Assembly: GCA_963920705.1 (NCBI GenBank)
Contig: OY987238.1
Span: 10,534,183 to 10,598,182, forward strand
DNA: 64,000 nt
Direction of reading: 5' to 3'
Origin: Odiellus spinosus
Taxonomy: Eukaryota; Arthropoda; Arachnida; Opiliones; Phalangiidae
Numbering within the stretch: position 1 is the stretch's first letter; every line of letters begins with the position of its first letter. The notes beneath the pieces were generated by a model that saw only the letters and a program-made list of their open reading frames with translations, was not told the DNA's origin and searched no databases. Made by a program: the position numbers and the translations under genes. Shown here one piece after another: positions 1-13,400 of this stretch.

Positions 1-1342
1 TCTCCCAAGGTTTTCAGTCGGTTATCTCGTAAGCCATTGGAAGGATGGACTACGTAGCTTCAAACTTTAGATCCGCGGAATGGTTTGAACCGTCGAAAAT
101 GATCGATTTTATACACACTTGGAAGTTTTATACTTCTTTAAGAAAGTGAAAGAGAAGGGGATGGATATGTATGTAACTGGCGGCTGGCTTAAAGCCCGAA
201 GAGTTAATATACCTATCGCGCATGGACGGGTCTGTTTGTTTAAGGCTTAGCGTTGAACAGAGGTTCTATGGAAAGAGTACTATCAGAGTGAATGTACGTA
301 CTATGTAGAGAATGAAGCCTCGTATAAGATCTTTATACAAAAGGATGAGAGAGAGAGAAAGAATTTACGTCAAAGGTTGATGGATTCCATCGAGAGAACC
401 GCCAACCACCTCCAAATTTCTTCACCGTAGCTATATAAACTCAATTCCCATCTTAGATACCACCATAAAAGATAGAATAATCCCCAGGGTATACCCTAAA
501 CTGTTAAATTGACAGTAAAAAGTCATTTTTAATCGATTTATGCTGTACAAAATGCGTAAAAACCTTATCAAAACTTGCATACGGTTTCGTATGAAATTAA
601 TAATTAATTAATAGTACGTAATTGGCTGAATATCTGATGGAAACGAAAGTTACTCTTGAAATGGAGCTTAATTGAAACAAAATAGGTGTTGTTAGAAAGC
701 TCGTGCTTAATACTGGATGCACAAGACATATTTCGCGCCAAAAATGTCGCGCACATTTTTAGGTCGAGTCATGGAAGGTAGTGTTTTCATAAGAGGAGCG
801 ATATTTGAAGCAATTTATCAAAGAGCGATTTTTTGGGTATCAGAAATTCGGTTTTCTCGAGAATTTTTAGTCTAAAATGTTTACGAAGTAAAAATCGTCC
901 AAAGACATATTTTTCAGGCGTTTAATACCAGAAACCGTGTCTTTTTTTCCTTGTCTTAATTGTGTGTGCGTAAGCGCCTGATTACTTGACGCGAAACGTC
1001 AGGATTTAGTAAACGCCTCCCATATTATTAAATTTATCTATTATTATTTTTTTTGAAATAAGTTATTAACTTTTGATGACACTGATTTATTATTATAGTT
1101 GTGATGGCCACTTCATACCCTTCACTAGTGTCATGTGTACAGAAAAATAGAGCTCTTCGTCCTTATATTAGGTTCACTATAATTCGAGTTCAATATGTGT
1201 TGAAACTGACTACTTTTATTACTATGAGGTTTAATAAGGCCGTATCAATCCGACTAACCTTTTTCAACTATTGTAAACTTTCCTTGAACTTGACGTTTCT
1301 TTTTTTTTACTCATCTTTGTTTACTTTGTATATATTTGACAG
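1..1342. other. Non-coding DNA upstream of exon 1
   Basis: This is presumably intron sequence, because exon 1 begins in mid-domain with a split codon and the signal-peptide exon must lie further 5'. I found no exon ending in phase 1 with the residues expected just before the conserved GGLFD motif. It contains a short (AG)n run near 350-362, AT-rich sequence, and one degenerate copy of the dispersed 46-bp motif (about 1208-1252). The small open frame at 1101-1358 runs through the acceptor in the wrong frame and looks like chance. Confidence 0.6.
1208..1252 (+). repeat. 46-bp motif, degenerate copy
   Basis: GACTACTTTTATTACTATGA, then GGTTTAATAAGGCCGTATCA. Confidence 0.4.
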
Positions 1343-1498
1343 GTGGCCTTTTCGATAGCGAAGATGATGAGCAAGAGAACGCCTTCCACCTTGCAGTTGA
1401 TCGAATCAACGCCGATTCGTCAGTTCTTCCTCAATCTCGTCTACTCGCCCAACCTGAAAAGCTTACGAAAGATGATAGTTTTCGAGCCACCAAGAAAG
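1343..1498 (+). CDS. GRIK2-like: Exon 1: start of amino-terminal domain
   Basis: The acceptor TTTGACAG lies at 1341-1342 and the donor AAAG|GTAATT at 1498/1499, with phase 1 at both ends. The first two bases (GT) complete a glycine-type codon and the frame starts at 1345. It encodes residues 1-51: [19 protein letters not shown], then [14 protein letters not shown] and a DSFRATKK end. This is the conserved first strand and helix of the kainate-receptor amino-terminal (LIVBP-like) domain. The longest open frame here (from GTG 1343) is in a different frame and is a shadow. The last base joins exon 2 to make Val. Confidence 0.93.
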
Positions 1499-4400
1499 GT
1501 AATTAAATATTTACAATACGCATATTTATACACTCATATTTTCGGGAAAGACATTTGACATATACGCGAAATATATATAACTAATATAAATTAATATCTA
1601 TAATTTATTCAAAATTATGGAACCTCTACGAAAACGGTATCATTAATCACAAAACGTCGCTTATCGTTTGTTCTAAAGCAATTTTTCATTAAAAAGGGAT
1701 ACTAAACTATAGAAAGAAGTTAATTATATGAGTTAAAATCATCAAAACTTGCTAAAAGGTTTAGTGGTAATTCGCACTAAAATATCAAAGTTGGTAAATT
1801 AGTATTTTTCTAAAATTACAATCCATGGTGAAGTAATAATTTTTAAAAATAGTTTATAAAATGTTTGAGTAGGTGAAGTTAAGTTTTTATTTTTATAAAA
1901 CTGTAAGTGAAAGCTTTCGGCCTCGTAAGACCTTCGTCAGTCTGATTCCACATTGTTTTACAAGTTTATATAGTCAAGAAATATCTGCTTACAGAATAGA
2001 ATCAATTTGTACAGATAATTCAGATATAAATATTGAATAGACAAATGGGCGTGTATTAAACAGTTTTATCTGCTAACCTATTTATACAATATCAGATAAG
2101 TTAGTTTTTAGACAGATAATAGTTATCAGCTTATCAGCACTACCTTGGACAATTAAAGAGCCAACCCATCCCATTAGTGGGTTAAAAATATCACTTTAAA
2201 TTAGAATTGTCTTTTAAAAGGTTATAGATCATTGCAATTAAATTCTTTTGTAGTTAAGGACATCCTATATTTAGGTTGTTTGCTCAATTAAGAAACATCT
2301 GTAAAATATCACGTTAGAAATTCTTAAGAGCACTTGTTTTGAAATCCTTTTTTGGAAAATCCGATTTTTAGCGCGAAAGTTTTTATTGTTAACCGCTTTT
2401 TCCCGCGCTTTCCTTCTAGCTATACACTGAAATAAATCAGATCATTATAAAAAGAGAGATTTAGAATAACGTTTTTCCGTCTGGCGAACGAGAGACCATG
2501 AAAAGGGTCGTGTCGTGTGTTTTCCGTGTTTTCGCTTGAAAGACAGGATATGGGTATATACGTAGGCATTGTCAAAACCCAACCCACATCCAAGAAAAAG
2601 GAAAGTTTTCTATCCCAACAGTCTCGTTATTCTCGTCGTTAGCCGACCGAAATGGTCGACCAAAAATATTTCATGCTCTTCTTTCTAAGGAAAGTGAAAG
2701 AACCTTATTTTTCTACCCATCACGTGTATAAAATTCTTAAGCCTCATTCACGCGATTGCAGTTTTGAAACTATAACCCATTTTTATCGTGTGGCTTTCCT
2801 TCAAAATTGCTTTTATTAGATTTTTTACGCATCGAGTGAAACAATAAAACCAAGAGAGGTGTACAAATACCGTTAAGAAAACTATTAGAACATGTACCTA
2901 TTTATGTTTAAAGAGAGGGTGAAAAGTAAAATGAAATCTGAGTTGCGCATAATATCGAAAAAGGTTCAGAAAAGCTACGGTCACACTAGCATTTCTTAAT
3001 CGATTTGAAACAGTCAAATCAAACCGATATTCAAATCACCAGGAGTCGTTTTAAGAGCCTCGTGTTCACGCATTATCTTTATAAATCGATTTATCGTAGC
3101 TTCATCTAGAACTAGCTGCGTTCATACTAGGCCTTGGAATCGATTTAAACCGTTTCAAATCGTTTCTTTACAGTCGTGTGAACGGGAAACCGTCTTTTCT
3201 CCAATCGATTTGATTCGTTTGTACCGTTTCAAATGGATTAAGATATGGTAGTGTGACAGTAGCTTATCTGTTGTTGAAACCGAATCGGTATGAAACTGGT
3301 TTCCGAAGCAGTTTCGAGAAATAAAATCAAATCGATTCGAAAAAAGACGTTTTCCCGTTCAGACGACTCTAAAGCGAAACGTTTGTAAACGGCTTAAATC
3401 GATTCACGGCCTCAAGTGTGAACGCAGCTATAGATAGCAATCTTTTTAAAATCAAGTGAACGACTCAATCAATAATTAAGACTTGATGAAAACGTTCTTC
3501 CTAAACTCTTAGAGTCTAAGTAACAAGTTCGTTTTACGTGTGAATGTATCTTTAAAGTAAATTATCAGCGCGGTGACGAGATAGAGATTGGACTCTAGTT
3601 CCTTTTGTACCAGCAGTGCTCGTATAATATATATCACCCGACCTCCTACATCTTTAATTCATGCAGTCTTCTTAATCCAACACGCTATCCGATCTCTAAG
3701 ATCTTTCTTTTTTTCCATTCTTCGTTTCTCAGGAAAAAAAGAGAACCTCTAGCGCATCTTATCCAAGAACTCTTTTCTTTACGCTTTTTGTTCGTTAGAA
3801 GATTGCGAACTGTAAGGAAAGATAGAGCGGATTAATACACAATGAGAAATCTCACGGGGATTAAAAATAGTTGTTACAAATTACTCACGAATAGGAGTAG
3901 ATGGGGAGAAGAGTCCTCGAACCCTTAATGCTCATCGCAATGACACAGATGCTGAAAGAGGAGAGCGCTTTCAAAGAGATCACGAATCATGTTGAATTTT
4001 CACAACTATTCTTTTCTGTAGCTTCTTAAGAAACCAGGCTATATTTAAGGGAATATAGGGAGGCTAGGCTTTGTTTGTGCTGAAACCGCGAACTGAGTTT
4101 TAAATATCTTGGAGATGGAAGAGGATAGAGAATATACCGAGACCGACAGGAATTGATCATTTGACGGCCTGCTTCTCAAAGGATGGGTGAAAAGTCTAAT
4201 CTTTTCAATTATTTTGTTAATGAGATCCATAGAACCCTTGGATTTCTCGCTAGCCAAGGTTTAAATGTTTCCCTTAATTTCCTTTATCTCTCCGAATTTT
4301 AGCTCCGAGCCTTGGTTGTTAGGTTAATTGCTAAGAGAATTATCCTTAAAAATTTGAAAAATTTTAATTCCTTCGGTTTAAATCCATTCCTAAATTATTT

Positions 4401-7400
4401 TCTAGGGACAGTGAAGTAACGGACAGTTCACGATTTTCTTTTAATAATTAATATTCAAATTTCAAACATAAATATTTAGCGTACCAGAATATTCTTTAAA
4501 GGGAGACTGCAACCTAACAACAAGTGCTTTTTTATCGATTCATTATCGTTTGCATAAGTCTATAATCCACCAGTAAAAAATTAGAAATAAAATTAGAAAT
4601 ACTGAGAAAAAAGGCTTAAAAATTAACATGTCAACATTTCATTCTCCCTTTAATTAAAGATAATTCCAATTATAAAGTCTGTCCTATGAAAGATATTTCA
4701 TCACTATGAAACCTATAGTTACCAAGCCTCTCCGATCAATATCTCATGAAGATAGAGAAGATAAGCAGACATGTAGGTTTGCAACACTCGCATGTTGAAG
4801 TTTGATTTATAACAAAGACTAATTTATGAAACCACGGAGAAAAAGGGGATCTTCTTATGCGTATATTATTTATAAAATTTAACTCGTGTAGCCATTGGTC
4901 AGTTTTACAATGCATAAATTATACAGGAAATTCTTACAACTCTAATTTCATTGGTTTTTAAGAAGGTTAACGAGTAGTTTCGAGTAAAAGGTGGAATTAT
5001 GAAAGACCCAAGGAGATCGCATAATTTATCCAGATTTTTGTGGAGTTGTCAACTTAAATACTACAATGCAGTTTCTATAAAATAAATGATATCATATCGA
5101 ACTATTCAATTAATTAATATAAATTTAGGACCATTAAAAACTCCCACAAACCATAGAGAACCATACAGAAGTTTACGCTTGAAAATATTGAAATCTTGGT
5201 TGAAACTGTGTGGTATTATTATATTATATTAACTCGTTTACTAAGACTAAAACTACTTTTATACCTTTCATGTTTAACATTGTGTATTACTCCACCTCGA
5301 ATAAGGACCCTGTGCAAACCTTTTTTGAAAAAACTATATATATCTATATATAGCTCGAAATAGAAGAATATATATTCCAGGACGTATTTTTGGCAGAGCT
5401 GTTCTTTTCATTTTCTTTTTCTTCTGATCCCAATTGCAGGGTCCCTATTCTCTAGCGGTTTTTTGTATATATACTTATATATATGTAGAGGTCTCTGGCG
5501 TCGGCGGTCGCTACGCGCGCCTCTACCGACAGTAATTGACAATTGGCCTCCGCGCCTCTCCCGCCTTTTTTCTCTCCTCTTTGAGTCTCATCTCTCTCAT
5601 CTCTCTTTTCCTCTCTATGCCCGCATTCCTATCTCGAAACCCTCAGCTCTTTTCCATTTTCCGCTCATTTATAGAGGCGCGCGCCGCGGCCCAGGAAACG
5701 TTTATACCCCCCAATACCCTTTCTATGAAACGCGAACAAGTTGTGATGTTAGTTCTTGAACGAACTTTTATATCAGGGTTCATAAAACAAGGCTTCCTGG
5801 TTTTACCAGTGAATTTTCCTTCATGTTTCCATGCATTAAATGTTTTGAAAAACTCTGATATAACCTATTAAGTTAGCTGATTTTGATTGTACCTAAAAAC
5901 TATCTTCTGATATTCATCTTTTTTCAGATATTTTATTTTCGGATTCATTAGAATTAAAACGTGTTATACATTTTAATTCGAAATTTTTAGACACATTTTT
6001 GGTGTTTAAATTCATTTCTGCAGTTTGGTAAAATTTGAAAAAGGAAATTCGGGCCAATCATATTACTTCAGCCTTCAACAACGCTTGTAATGTCCTAAAA
6101 TTAAAAGAATAGGCCTTCGTTTGATGGCCAAGGTCTTCGGCATCAAACGCCGGCAAATTCTTTCAATGTTAAGACATTACAAGCGCTGTTTTTTGGCTCC
6201 AAGTTTCCCTTGCACCACTTATACCCCATCCTCGACTTAAACTCGAAAGATTATGTACTTCTTCGAAAACCCTACATGATCACACGCTCTCATATAGTAT
6301 ATACCCCTTCCTTCATTGGCGTTTTGCTTTAACTCCGGGGCCGTTCGATAGTGGCTTCATTTTCTCCCGTTTTCCATCCTTTATCCTTACCCGTTGCCTT
6401 ATTTCATTCGGTATTCTCTCTCCCACACCCTTAGGCTTCGTTGATTCTTCGCTTAGAAATTTCTCATCAAGACCGAATCTATACGATATACGAGACTTTT
6501 CGGGTCGGGGGAAATAATTTTAGGCGCGTGGTATATATTCTCCGCTTTAAGGTTTAAGGCCTGATGATGAGGCTTAAGAAAATTAAAGTCTAAACGAGAT
6601 TGGATGAAAACGAAATAGGATCGAGGTTAAGAGACCTATGCTTCCACACTTGGGGAATTTTAAACACGCCCCTTTTTATTCCTTAACCCTTTATTTTATG
6701 TCATTATTATCTTTTGTTTTCACGAATTGTTAGAAAATATATACAGACCATTTTTTTATGTACTGAAAGGGAGAATGCAACCTAATAAGAGATTTTTAAT
6801 CGATTCCTTATCGTTTAAATAAACCTAATCCAACAGTAAAAAGTTTATAAAACAAATATTAAACTACAAATAAATTTAAAACTTAGCGGGATTCGTGGAG
6901 ATCCTGAATTGCCTCCATGAGCAAAGGCCCGTCTTTCACGAGACTTACAATCGCGTTCGATTGCTCGCTAGACCTTATACGCTAGGAAATCAGGATCTCC
7001 ATGAATCCCGCTAAGCCTAAGTTTGAAATTTATTTCTAGTTTAATATTTGGATGTAAATTTTTCACTAGTGGATTAGGCCTATTTAAACAAGAAGGAATC
7101 GATAAAATCTACTTAATGATAGGTTGTATTCTCCCTTTAATTGGAAACTTTTACATGTGCGTTAGAGCCTATTTTTGTGGGTGATATACTGGGGGTGATT
7201 ATTAGTAATAATAATTTGTAGTACAACAGATTGCTCTATTTGTTTATCTTACATGGAGTTTCATGATAATTTCACTTATGTCGTTTTTAATTCGGCTGCT
7301 CAAGGAGGACTCCAAAATTCATTGTATCTAGTACTTTGAGATTTCGCTGCTTAGGTTTTTCGACATCCTTATTTAAGACGGATATTGTTACTTGTTACAT

Positions 7401-10400
7401 AGAGAATTATATATTTAAGATGCCTTCCCTACTCATTTTCGCGCCAAAATGTGGATACAGCCATTGGGGTTGAAATTGCCCTAGGATATATGCTGTTCCT
7501 TATTGGCTGCGCTTTCCCAACAATACGAAAAGGAGTCTACTTCTGCATGGTGCGCGAGAATTGAAATGTCCAGAGGGTAATAGATCGGCAGGGTTATAGA
7601 GGCTATATAGGATTAAGATCTTGCGCTATTGAGCGCGATACAGAAATATAATTGGCCCGCACGTTTCCATGGTGATAATCAATTTTTTCCATCTTACTCA
7701 CATTGAATATATATTGGAACCCATCTAATAGTGATTATCCTTGCATGAGACATTGGAAGTCGTGTTTTCCGACGCGCACATAAGGATTTGCGGGGTAAAT
7801 TATAATTAAAACTCGTTGTCTAAACTTAATGTACGTTACCAAACCTATCTTTCTTTTCCATAATATTATTGGTTCACATGACTCGTCAAATCCACCAATA
7901 GTCAATGTTTGCACGTGTTTGCTCTTTTGTTTCTTTCAAACTTGGGACTCCTTGGTTATGGAAATAAAACTTAAAAAATATTTAGCATAAAGGTGCAATA
8001 GGTTGGGCTTTTCCCTGAACACAAACGCGACACGGTTACAACACTTTTACAGGGGCTTGTTTATTATCATGAAATTTACACTTTCTGTACTATTATTCAG
8101 TAGATATTGAATACGACTACTTTTTTTCCTATAGGTACTACATTATGTATCAATTCGCCACAAATTTATGAAGCAAAATGTTGCTGTCTCCAAAAATCGA
8201 ATCTGTATCTCCTACTGAAAGGCTTAGCTGAACCTTTAACACATCTTACATAATATAAGCTAGACTTTTTCTTTCCTGTCGAGTTGAAAAGCAACGCGCA
8301 AAATTTGGTCCCTGGATATTTGTAGGCGGAAATTTGACGGTCTTCTTTTTGGCCCCTATAATATTAAACGCAGTCCGGCATTCGAACGAAAAAAAGGGTT
8401 AGAACGGAACATTTTTAGGCGAAGAAATTGGTAATTCTCTGAAAGTTTTGGGGAAAGACGTTGGCGCGTGGCCACTACATCGAAAGTAATTTTGCCACTA
8501 GGGGGATTTCTTGTAGAACGTGTTCACGAAATAAGAAATATAACTCGAAAGCGCAAAGGGTTTCTTTTTCTAGGTACCCCTATTTTTAAGAGACATTCAC
8601 ATGTGACGGAATCCCTTCTCCTAATTTTAATTATAGTGCGTTATGGAAAAATTAAATTTAATTCTTTTACGTTTTATGCAATTAAGAACTACGCAGAAAT
8701 AGAATACCGGCCAGGAACATTTATGAAATATTGAGAATTGATTGTCTAAAAGGCCAAGGAAGAGTTGCAAATGTGAGGATTGGGGTTAAAAGGTCAAGGA
8801 AGAGTTTGATGTCGTGATGATTGGTTTTAGGGATAAATGAAGAGTTTGGGGATTTTTTATTGGGTTTAAAGGTAAAGGCATAGTTTCGGGTGTGATGATT
8901 GGGTTAAAAGGTCAACTAATAGCGTATGGATGTAATAATTTGGTTAAAATTCACGGAAGAGTTTGGGGATGTGATTTATTTGGTTGGAAGGTCAAGGAAA
9001 ATCTTAGGGATATGATGATTGGGTTGAAAGGTCAACGAGGAGCTTAGATACGTGATGATTTGATTTAAACAACAAGGAATAGTTTAGGAATGTGATTATT
9101 TAGGGTAAAAGGTCAAGGACGTTTAGTGAATATGATGATAGGAGTTTAAAGATCATGGGAAAACTATATAATGAAAAACCAGGCGTAATTAGTCAAGGGA
9201 AAACTGGCTTGCTAATCCAAGAAAATGTAGGTAAATGCGAGTAAATACCAAAAATATTTAAAAAGATCTTAAAAAGTAGAAAAACACATACGCGTGTGAC
9301 AGAGCCTTTATCAAACTCGCAATTTGAGATGTAACGGAAGCGCGTGGCTTTAGTTTTTTCGATCCTTCACGGAATATATAAGAGTTCCCATAGAAAAGAT
9401 AGAATGAGAAGTTTTGTTGAAAGGGTATGAAGAAGGAAACGTTGGGTTTCGCCCACGCGCGCTCTATGATGTATTGAGTAATAGAAGAGTATCAACTACT
9501 CCCTTCCTTCTAGGAAAAGAGCTTATAGTATACTAAGAAATAAAACCAGGAATTATCCTCAATGGAATTCCCACCCCTTGCACCACCTCTTACAAATGGG
9601 TTTCGGTGTGAAGTAGCTATTCGTACTATATATTTATTTCTAAAGCGCGAGGTGTAAAACAGTTCATGAGAGCGTAATTCATATATTTGGATAAGCAGAC
9701 TCATAAGCCTAGACATTTTTGATACATTTTATATTAGAGTTCGATGAAAGCTTTATCTTTCAATTTATTTAATATTATCATCAATTTTTAAATTTAAACT
9801 TCGATTGAAGCCGAGCAGAGTTCACAAAATAACCCCTATCTTGAACGGGCAGTAACTTATCTCCTCGATCTCTTAGGCCTACACCACTTGCACCATTAGA
9901 AAGAAGACATTCCCTAGATTCTTTTAAAATAATAAAATTCTGCTTCGCCACTCGAAAAAGATGTTTCGCCACTCGATGGAAATTGAGCAAACTCCCCAAA
10001 ATGACCCCAATCTTAAAATGGCCGTAACTTTTCTCTACGACATCCTAGGCATAAACCGATTGCCCATTAGAAAGTATACTTTCCCTAGATTATTTAACAA
10101 TTATAAAATCCTGCCTCGCCACTCGAAAAAGATGCCTCGCCACTGATTGAAGTCGAGCAGAATTCACAAAATAACCTCTACCTTGAACCGGCCGTAACTT
10201 ATCTCCACGATCTCTTAGGCCTACACCACTTGCACCATTAGAAAGAAGACATTCCCTAGATTCTTTTAAAATAATAAAATTCTGCTTCGCCACTCGAAAA
10301 AGATGTTTCGCCACTCGATGGAAATTGAGCCAACTCCCCAAAATGACCCCAATCTTAAAATGGCCGTAACTTTTCTCTACGACATCCTAGGTATAAACCG

Positions 10401-13400
10401 ATTGCCCATTAGAAAGTATACTTTCCCTAGATTATTTAACAATTATAAAATCCTGCCTCGCCACTCGAAAAAGATGCCTCGCCACTGATTGAAGTCGAGC
10501 AGAATTCTTAAAATAACCTCTACCTTGAACCGGCCGTAACTTATCTCCACGATCTCTTAGGCCCAAACCGATTGCACCAGTAGAAAGAAGACATTCCCTA
10601 GATTCTTTTAAAATAATAAAATTCTGCTTCGCCACTCGAAAAAGATGTTTCGCCACTCGATGGAAATTGAGCCAACTCCCCAAAATGACCCCAATCTTAA
10701 AATGGCCGTAACTTTTCTCTACGACATCCTAGGTATAAACCGATTGCCCATTAGAAAGTATACTTTCCCTAGATTATTTAACAATTATAAAATCCTGCCT
10801 CGCCACTCGAAAAAGATGCCTCGCCACTGATTGAAGTCGAGCAGAATTCACAAAATAACCTCTACCTTGAACCGGCCGTAACTTATCTCCACGATCTCTT
10901 AGGCCTAAACCGATTGCACCAGTAGAAAGAAGACATTCCCTAGATTCTTTTAAAATAACAAAATTCTGCTTCGCCACTCGAAAAAGATGTTTCGCCACTC
11001 GATGGAAATTGAGCCAACTCCCCAAAATGACCCCAATCTTAAAATGGCCGTAACTTTTCTCTACGACATCCTAGGTATAAACCGATTGCCCATTAGAAAG
11101 TATACTTTCCCTAGATTATTTAACAATTATAAAATCCTGCCTCGCCACTCGAAAAAGATGCCTCGCCACTGATTGAAGTCGAGCAGAATTCACAAAATAA
11201 CCTCTACCTTGAACCGGCCGTAAGTTATCTCCACGATCTCTTAGGCCTAAACCGATTGCACCAGTAGAAAGAAGACATTCCCTAGATTCTTTTAAAATAA
11301 TAAAATTATGCTTCGCCACTCGAAAAAGATGTTTCGCCACTCGATGGAAATTGAGCCAACTCCCCAAAATGACCCCAATCTTAAAATGGCCGTAACTTTT
11401 CTCTACGACATCCTAGGTATAAACCGATTGCCCATTAGAAAGTATACTTTCCCTAGATTATTTAACAATTATAAAATCCTGCCTCGCCACTCGAAAAAGA
11501 TGCCTCGCCACTGATTGAAGTCGAGCAGAATTCACAAAATAACCTCTACCTTGAACCGGCCGTAACTTATCTCCACGATCTCTTAGGCCTAAACCGATTG
11601 CACCAGTAGAAAGAAGACATTCCCTAGATTCTTTTAAAATAATAAAATTCTGCTTCGCCACTCGAAAAAGATGTTTCGCCACTCGATGGAAATTGAGCCA
11701 ACTCCCCAAAATGACCCCAATCTTAAAATGGCCGTAACTTTTCTCTACGACATCATAGGTATAAACCGATTGCCCATTAGAAAGTATACTTTCCCTAGAT
11801 TATTTAACAATTATAAAATCCTGCCTCGCCACTCGAAAAAGATGCCTCGCCACTGATTGAAGTCGAGCAGAATTCACAAAATAACCTCTACCTTGAACCG
11901 GCCGTAACTTATCTCCACGATCTCTTAGGCCTAAACCGATTGCACCAGTAGAAAGAAGACATTCCCTAGATTCTTTTAAAATAATAAAATTCTGCTTCGC
12001 CACTCGAAAAAGATGTTTCGCCACTCGATGGAAATTGAGCCAACTCCCCAAAATGACCCCAATCTTAAAATGGCCGTAACTTTTCTCTACGACATCCTAG
12101 GTATAAACCGATTGCCCATTAGAAAGTATACTTTCCCTAGATTATTTAACAATTATAAAATCCTGCCTCGCCACTCGAAAAAGATGCCTCGCCACTGATT
12201 GAAGTCGAGCAGAATTCACAAAATAACCTCTACCTTGAACCGGCCGTAACTTATCTCCACGATCTCTTAGGCCTACACCACTTGCACCATTAGAAAGAAG
12301 ACATTCCCTAGATTCTTTTAAAATAATAAAATTCTGCTTCGCCACTCGAAAAAGATGTTTCGCCACTCGATGGAAATTGAGCCAACTCCCCAAAATGACC
12401 CCAATCTTAAAATGGCCGTAACTTTTCTCTACGACATCCTAGGTATAAACCGATTGCCCATTAGAAAGTATACTTTCCCTAGATTATTTAACAATTATAA
12501 AATCCTGCCTCGCCACTCGAAAAAGATGCCTCGCCACTGATTGAAGTCGAGCAGAATTCACAAAATAACCTCTACCTTGAACCGGCCGTAACTTATCTCC
12601 ACGATCTCTTAGGCCTAAACCGATTGCACCAGTAGAAAGAAGACATTCCCTAGATTCTTTTAAAATAATAAAATTCTGCTTCGCCACTCGAAAAAGATGT
12701 TTCGCCACTCGATGGAAATTGAGCCAACTCCCCAAAATGACCCCAATCTTAAAATGGCCGTAACTTTTCTCTACGACATCCTAGGTATAAACCGATTGCC
12801 CATTAGAAAGTATACTTTCCCTAGATTATTTAACAATTATAAAATCCTGCCTCGCCACTCGAAAAAGATGCCTCGCCACTGATTGAAGTCGAGCAGAATT
12901 CACAAAATAACCTCTACCTTGAACCGGCCGTAACTTATCTCCACGATCTCTTAGGCCTAAACCGATTGCACCAGTAGAAAGAAGACATTCCCTAGATTCT
13001 TTTAACATAATAAAATTCTGCTTCGCCACTCGAAAAAGATGTTTCGCCACTCGATGGAAATTGAGCCAACTCCCCAAAATGACCCCAATCTTAAAATGGC
13101 CGTAACTTTTCTCTACGACATCCTAGGTATAAACCGATTGCCCATTAGAAAGTATACTTTCCCTAGATTATTTAACAATTATAAAATCCTGCCTCGCCAC
13201 TCGAAAAAGATGCCTCGCCACTGATTGAAGTCGAGCAGAATTCACAAAATAACCTCTACCTTGAACCGGCCGTAACTTATCTCCACGATCTCTTAGGCCT
13301 ACACCACTTGCACCATTAGAAAGAAGACATTCCCTAGATTCTTTTAAAATAATAAAATTCTGCTTCGCCACTCGAAAAAGATGTTTCGCCACTCGATGGA

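Noticed and set aside
5463..5871. 98- and 111-codon plus-strand frames
   Set aside because: They overlap each other in two frames over CT-rich low-complexity sequence, with no domain.
8468..8734. 88-codon plus-strand frame
   Set aside because: It starts with GTG, has no recognisable domain, no splice-supported context and no second copy.
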